Assembly (NCBI GenBank): GCA_945788625.1
Contig: CALZMQ010000011.1
Span: 26,944-90,943, forward strand
Direction: 5' to 3'
Origin: an uncultured Woeseiaceae bacterium
Lineage (GTDB): Bacteria; Pseudomonadota; Gammaproteobacteria; Steroidobacterales; Woeseiaceae
DNA: 64,000 nt
A program made the translations under genes and the position numbers. Position 1 is the first letter of the stretch. Each line of letters starts with the position of its first letter. The notes under the pieces were generated by a model. The model ran no database searches. It was not told where the DNA came from and saw only the letters and a program-made list of their open reading frames with translations. Positions 60,118 to 64,000 of the stretch are shown here, in pieces.

Positions 60118-61410
60118 TCAGCCCGAGCGTCTTTGCCGTGACTTGCCGTTCTGCGGCGGACGGTTTCTCGGCCCAGAGCGCTTCCCGGCCGAGTTTCCCC
60201 GGCGCTTTTTCGCGCCATCGTTGCGCGCGCCGTTCGCGCGCCGCGAACGTCCGTTCTCGATGGGCTCCGCCTTGATACGCGGGTCCGGTTCGTAACCCGG
60301 CACGGTCTCCTTGTCGATTTCCGCGCCGAGCAGCTTCTCGATGTCCCGCAGCAATCTCAGTTCGTCGACACAGACCAGCGATACGGCATGGCCTTCGTGA
60401 CCCGCGCGCGCGGTGCGGCCGATGCGGTGCACGTAGTCTTCCGGGACGTGCGGCATCTCGTAGTTCACGACATGCGGCAAGCGGCTGATATCGAGGCCAC
60501 GGGCGGCGATATCGGTTGCGACCAACACTCGAACGGTGCCGGACTTGAAGTCCTGCAGGGCGCGTGTCCTCGCAGACTGAGACTTGTTGCCATGGATCGC
60601 GGTGGCCGTGATGCCATCGGATTCCAGTTGCGTCGCGAGGCGGTTCGCACCGTGCTTGGTTCGTGTGAAGACGAGTACCTGCTGCCAGTTCTCCACGCCG
60701 ATTCGATGGGACAGCAGTTCACGCTTGCGACCCTTGTCGACACGGTATACGACCTGGCTGACTTTATCCGCCGTCGTGTTTTCCTGCGCAACCTGGATCT
60801 CGGCGGGTGAATTCAGCGTACTGGCTGCAAGACGCTTGATCTCGTCGGAAAACGTTGCCGAGAAAAGCAGGTTCTGTCGTACTGCAGGAAGCACTTTCAG
60901 AATTTTCCGGATATCGCGAATAAAGCCCATGTCGAGCATGCGGTCCGCTTCGTCGAGGACCAGCACCTCGACCGCGGAGAGATCGATCGTGCCCTGCTGC
61001 ATGTGATCGAGCAGTCGCCCTGGCGTCGCGACAACGACGTCAACGCCTTTGCGCAGCCGGCTGATTTGCGTATTGATACTGACACCACCATAGATAACGG
61101 CGGTCCTGAACGGAAGATAGCGACCGTATTCTCGAACGCTGTCGCCTACCTGCGCGGCGAGTTCGCGCGTTGGCGTCAGCACCAGTGCACGAACGCGCCG
61201 GCGGTTCTGGGTGCCGAACTGCAGTCGCTGCAGCAGCGGCAACGTGAAACCGGCGGTCTTGCCGGTGCCCGTCTGTGCGCCGGCGAGTATGTCGTGGCCT
61301 TCGAGAATGTGAGGTATTGCCTGCTGCTGGATCGGGGTAGCTTCGCTGTAGCCCTTTTCATCGACCGCACGCAGCAGTTCGGCCGACAGGCCGAGTTGAT
61401 TGAATGACAT
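60118..61410 (-). CDS. rhlE: DEAD-box RNA helicase RhlE
   Basis: 430 aa. Q motif [10 protein letters not shown], motif I AQTGTGKT, motif II DEAD within [14 protein letters not shown], motif III SAT, and motif [12 protein letters not shown]. After residue about 370 the tail is Lys/Arg/Asn-rich and disordered (for example [16 protein letters not shown]), the RNA-binding extension typical of RhlE. It acts in ribosome assembly and RNA turnover. The 5' leader contains a small hairpin (61424-61439). Confidence 0.93.
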   Translation of the reverse strand: MSFNQLGLSAELLRAVDEKGYSEATPIQQQAIPHILEGHDILAGAQTGTGKTAGFTLPLLQRLQFGTQNRRRVRALVLTPTRELAAQVGDSVREYGRYLPFRTAVIYGGVSINTQISRLRKGVDVVVATPGRLLDHMQQGTIDLSAVEVLVLDEADRMLDMGFIRDIRKILKVLPAVRQNLLFSATFSDEIKRLAASTLNSPAEIQVAQENTTADKVSQVVYRVDKGRKRELLSHRIGVENWQQVLVFTRTKHGANRLATQLESDGITATAIHGNKSQSARTRALQDFKSGTVRVLVATDIAARGLDISRLPHVVNYEMPHVPEDYVHRIGRTARAGHEGHAVSLVCVDELRLLRDIEKLLGAEIDKETVPGYEPDPRIKAEPIENGRSRRANGARNDGAKKRRGNSAGKRSGPRNRPPQNGKSRQRRSG

Positions 61411-61423
61411 TGTGGTATTGCTC

Positions 61424-61439
61424 CGGGTCGCCTGACCCG
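61424..61439. repeat. Small inverted repeat in the rhlE leader
   Basis: CGGGTC (61424-61429) and GACCCG (61434-61439) form a perfect 6-bp stem with a 4-nt loop (GCCT/AGGC), 14 nt upstream of the rhlE start. It could form in the leader RNA near the ribosome site; no T-run, so not a terminator. Confidence 0.35.
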
Positions 61440-61580
61440 ACCGCGACCAATCAGTCGCGCAGGGTTCGGTCCAGGCTGGAATTCGTTGGGTGGCTCCGTA
61501 ACCGGCGAAATTGCCGCGATCGGAGTAAATGGCGCAGACCGAAGTGCGCCAGGACGCGGCGGACTATAACAGAGTGCCCG

Positions 61581-62132
61581 TCAATTGGAAGGACTAAAGT
61601 CGTCGGGCGGGTAGTCACCCTGAATATGGTCGTCGATATCGAGACCCCAGGTGTTGATCATGCAGCCGATCGTGATGTACATGCCGTGAATCGCGATGAT
61701 GTCCATGAGTTGGTTGGCGTCGAAATGATCGGCCAGCTTTTCACGGGTTGCGGCGCGGATGGAGCGTCCTGCTATGAGTTCGTCGACTGACTGCAGCAGC
61801 AGCCGGTCGTGCTCGGACCACTCCGCCGCCTCCGGCCCCTGGCGAACCCTGTCGATCTCCTCGATCGTCAATCCGGCCGCCAGCCCGCGGTCGACGTGCG
61901 ACGCCCACTCGTACCAGCTTCGCATGTGTATTGCGACGCGCAGGATCACGAGCTCACGGTCGCGCTGGTCGAGCGAACCGCCGCGCACCGAGTAGTTGCG
62001 AAAATCCCACCAGGCGTGCAGCAGGCTCGGATGGTTCGCCATCAGGCTGTGAATATTGAGAGGACGGCCGTCCATGTCATCGATGACGTGCTTGAGTGAC
62101 TCATCCCACTCGTTCAGTGGCAGCGGCTTCAT
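61581..62132 (-). CDS. Carboxymuconolactone decarboxylase family protein lacking the CxxC
   Basis: 183 aa. The CMD core is ELVILRVAIHMRSWYEWASHVDRGLAAG (about residues 64-91, shown in part): the YEWxxH keeps the acid and His, but the AhpD-type Cys pair is replaced by Ser and Trp/Ala, so it is probably not a thiol peroxidase. The only Cys (ITIGCMIN) lies in the C-terminal helix. Such proteins accompany aromatic and lactone catabolism, with unknown reactions. Single leftward gene. Confidence 0.85.
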   Translation of the reverse strand: MKPLPLNEWDESLKHVIDDMDGRPLNIHSLMANHPSLLHAWWDFRNYSVRGGSLDQRDRELVILRVAIHMRSWYEWASHVDRGLAAGLTIEEIDRVRQGPEAAEWSEHDRLLLQSVDELIAGRSIRAATREKLADHFDANQLMDIIAIHGMYITIGCMINTWGLDIDDHIQGDYPPDDFSPSN

Positions 62133-62319
62133 TGGCGACTCCGGTTATGACATCGGCTTGCGAATCGATTCAAGAGTGTAGCGAAGATCAGGATCTTCGG
62201 CAGGTTGGCACACGTTTCCATCGGACAAGCATACGAAAGTGCGCATGGCGATCAAATGTGACTAGTACTTACTTCGATGCGGTACGATAGTCCATTGCGA
62301 GCAACACAGGGTAAACGGC

Positions 62320-63036
62320 ATGGCAACGGGCGACAGACTGGCGGGTGTCATCGGCGGCATGGGACCCGACGCGACGATTGACTTCATGTCCCGGGTGCTG
62401 GCCTGCACCCCGGCGACCAGAGACCAGGACCACGTGCGGATGGTGGTCGAGCACGACCCACGCATTCCGAACCGGCAATTCGCGATGTACGGTGAAGGCG
62501 CCGATCCGGGGCCTGCCATCGCGACGCTGGCAGCGCGGCTCGAAGGCGCCGGCGCCGAGTTCATTGTCATGCCCTGTAATCTCGCACACGCCTGGGAAGA
62601 TGACATACGTGCCGCGATTTCCATACCGTTCATCAGTATCGTCAGCGAGTCGGTCAAGAGGGTAGAGCAACGCTGTACCGCCGGTGAGACGATAGGGCTG
62701 TTTACGACACCCGGTTGTTTCAAGGCCGGACTTTACCAGGAGGCGCTGGCGGGCCATGAACTGGTTCTGCAGACGCCGGACGAGCTGAGCGAAAGCATGG
62801 CTTTGGTCGAACGCATCAAGGCAGGCGACAAGTCGGAGCCGGTCGCCAGCGGTCTGCGTGCCTTGGCAGTGCGGCTGGTGTCCCGAGGGGCACATGCACT
62901 GATCGCGGCCTGTACCGAGTTTACCCTGGTGCTCGAACCGTCGATGTTCGCCGTACCGTTCATCTCGTCGACCGATGTTCTGGCCGAAAAAACCGTGGCG
63001 CTCGCACTATGTCAAGAACCCCTGCCTGAACGATAA
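62320..63036 (+). CDS. Aspartate/glutamate racemase family protein
   Basis: 238 aa. The fold starts with GVIGGMGPDATI (about residues 9-20). The two catalytic Cys are Cys86 (VMPCNLAH) and Cys198 (IAACTEF), so two-base racemisation without PLP is expected. ATG is 8 nt downstream of ACACAGGG. It lies 11 nt before a PLP enzyme of the D-cysteine desulfhydrase family; together they may handle a D-amino acid or a cysteate-like compound. Substrate unproven. Confidence 0.9.
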   Translation: MATGDRLAGVIGGMGPDATIDFMSRVLACTPATRDQDHVRMVVEHDPRIPNRQFAMYGEGADPGPAIATLAARLEGAGAEFIVMPCNLAHAWEDDIRAAISIPFISIVSESVKRVEQRCTAGETIGLFTTPGCFKAGLYQEALAGHELVLQTPDELSESMALVERIKAGDKSEPVASGLRALAVRLVSRGAHALIAACTEFTLVLEPSMFAVPFISSTDVLAEKTVALALCQEPLPER

Positions 63037-63047
63037 GGAACCGGTCA

Positions 63048-64000
63048 ATGCACCTGGCTGACTTTCCGCGTGTCTCACTCGCGCACCTGCCAACTCCGCT
63101 CGAACACATGCCACGCCTGAGCGAGCATCTCGGCGGACCGCAGATCTACGTGAAACGTGACGACTGTACCGGGCTCGCGACGGGCGGCAACAAGACACGC
63201 AAGCTCGAGTTCTCGATGGGCGATGCACTGAAGAATGGTGCCGACACGATCATTACCGTCGGTGCCGTGCAGTCGAACCATGTGCGACAGACCGTGGCGG
63301 CGGCCTGCAAGCTGGGCCTCAAATGCGAAGTGTTGCTCGAGCATCGGGTCGCGCACCCAAGCGAGCTTTACCGCAGTTCCGGCAATGTGTTTCTCGATCG
63401 CCTGTTCGGCGCCAATCTGCGCGAGTACGACAAGGGCACTGATTTCGACCTCGAGATGGAGGAGATCGCGGAGCAGGTCAGGTCGCAAGGTGGCACGCCG
63501 TACATCATTCCCGGCGGCGCCTCGAATCCCGTCGGTGCAATGGGCTACGTGACCTGTGCCGTCGAACTCCTGCAACAGGCGGAAGACGCGAAACTGGAGT
63601 TCGATCATTTCGTCACGACGTCCGGTAGTGCGGGCACACACGCCGGCCTCGCGGTCGGTCTGCGCGCTAGCGGTTGTGACATGCCGATACTCGGTATCGG
63701 CGTCAATGCCGCCCAGGACCCGCAGGAGGAGCGCGTTTACAAACTTGCCTGCGAGACGGCGGAGTACGTCGGCGCGCCGGGCGTGGTTGCTCGCGAGGAC
63801 ATCATTGCCGACGGTGCTTATGTAGGTCCCGGCTACGGCGAGCCTACCGATGCCATGAACGAGGCCGTGCTGCTCGCGGCGCGCCTGGAAGGCTTGCTAT
63901 TCGACCCTGTTTACACCGGCAAGGCGCTGGCCGGAATGATCGACTACATTCGTGAAGGCCGTTTCGATGACGCGGACAACATCGTGTTCCTGCATACCGG
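63048..64000 (+). CDS. D-cysteine desulfhydrase / L-cysteate sulfo-lyase family PLP enzyme, 3' truncated by window edge
   Basis: 317 codons visible; about 10-20 residues are missing at the end. The N-terminus MHLADFPRVSLAHLPTPLE and the PLP Lys in GGNKTRKLEF (about residues 47-56) mark the ACC-deaminase/D-cysteine desulfhydrase family. QSNHVRQT, PGGASNPVGA and DPVYTGKALAGM match, and the opening is like CuyA, which releases sulfite from L-cysteate. Family members produce pyruvate, ammonia and sulfide or sulfite. AAGGAA is 7 nt before the ATG. D-cysteine or cysteate cannot be told apart by eye. Confidence 0.88.
   Translation, partial: MHLADFPRVSLAHLPTPLEHMPRLSEHLGGPQIYVKRDDCTGLATGGNKTRKLEFSMGDALKNGADTIITVGAVQSNHVRQTVAAACKLGLKCEVLLEHRVAHPSELYRSSGNVFLDRLFGANLREYDKGTDFDLEMEEIAEQVRSQGGTPYIIPGGASNPVGAMGYVTCAVELLQQAEDAKLEFDHFVTTSGSAGTHAGLAVGLRASGCDMPILGIGVNAAQDPQEERVYKLACETAEYVGAPGVVAREDIIADGAYVGPGYGEPTDAMNEAVLLAARLEGLLFDPVYTGKALAGMIDYIREGRFDDADNIVFLHT

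Noticed and set aside
1..64000. CRISPR arrays, tRNA or rRNA genes, insertion sequences, phage genes, attachment sites or replication origins
   Set aside because: I looked for direct-repeat arrays, cloverleaf-like sequences, transposase or integrase motifs and DnaA-box clusters and saw none that could be supported.

Overview
The window is about 64 kb of dense, GC-rich bacterial chromosome with short intergenic gaps and many ATGA/GTGA start-stop overlaps. I see no rRNA or tRNA gene, insertion sequence, prophage or CRISPR array. Gene content points to a marine or sediment gammaproteobacterium living on organic matter: an E. coli-type isocitrate lyase and GlcB-type malate synthase, a large TonB-dependent receptor, RhlE, PotFGHI and PuuB-like proteins, paired TPR-sulfotransferases and PQQ/cytochrome c alcohol dehydrogenase. 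A Woeseiaceae-like lineage would fit, but this is a guess from gene content. The window starts inside a Rieske oxygenase gene and ends inside a D-cysteine desulfhydrase-family gene.

Layout. 1-3675: end of a Rieske oxygenase, a membrane-anchored unknown protein, a gene-poor stretch with a 22-bp palindrome, then small housekeeping-like genes. 3676-18093: one large divergon around a 55-bp gap that holds a 20-bp palindrome. Leftward run a BetI-like TetR regulator, an acyl-CoA dehydrogenase and a PotFGHI-type transporter whose potI is broken. Rightward run a class-III aminotransferase, two PYROXD2-like flavoproteins, a GcvT-like protein, an NDP-forming acyl-CoA synthetase and a TIM-barrel protein. 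18137-25279: MOSC and DUF805 proteins, a chimeric amidohydrolase, an operon of aconitase X large and small subunits with homocysteine S-methyltransferase and a Gdx-like exporter, and a HAD phosphatase. 25297-28996: a third PYROXD2-like flavoprotein divergent from a complete Rieske oxygenase. 29005-37922: an operon of MTHFR-like protein, DUF6445, TPR-sulfotransferase and TonB receptor, beside a divergent second TPR-sulfotransferase and an Asp/Asn hydroxylase-like protein. 38025-46640: two amine/amino-acid flavin oxidases (one PuuB-like), a secreted hydrolase, a quinohaemoprotein dehydrogenase, a cupin, a YtcJ-type amidohydrolase and an SDR. 46648-48828: a persulfide dioxygenase operon. 48981-56708: a ScfR/RamB-like regulator divergent from aceA-glcB-modABC. 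56717-64000: an SPFH protein with a ribbon-helix-helix partner, an MFS carrier, rhlE, a CMD protein, an Asp/Glu racemase and a D-cysteine desulfhydrase/cysteate lyase-type enzyme.

How the parts may fit together (inference). The repeated theme is breakdown of methylated or polyamine-like nitrogen compounds with handling of one-carbon units. The pieces are Rieske oxygenases of the type that demethylate betaines, a polyamine-type transporter, a BetI-like regulator, PuuB- and DadA-like oxidases, GcvT-like, MTHFR-like and homocysteine methyltransferase proteins, and an aconitase X of the hydroxyproline dehydratase type. The resulting two-carbon units would enter the glyoxylate shunt. The two most promising undescribed systems are the 3676-18093 divergon and the sulfotransferase/oxygenase/TonB-receptor island at 29005-37922.
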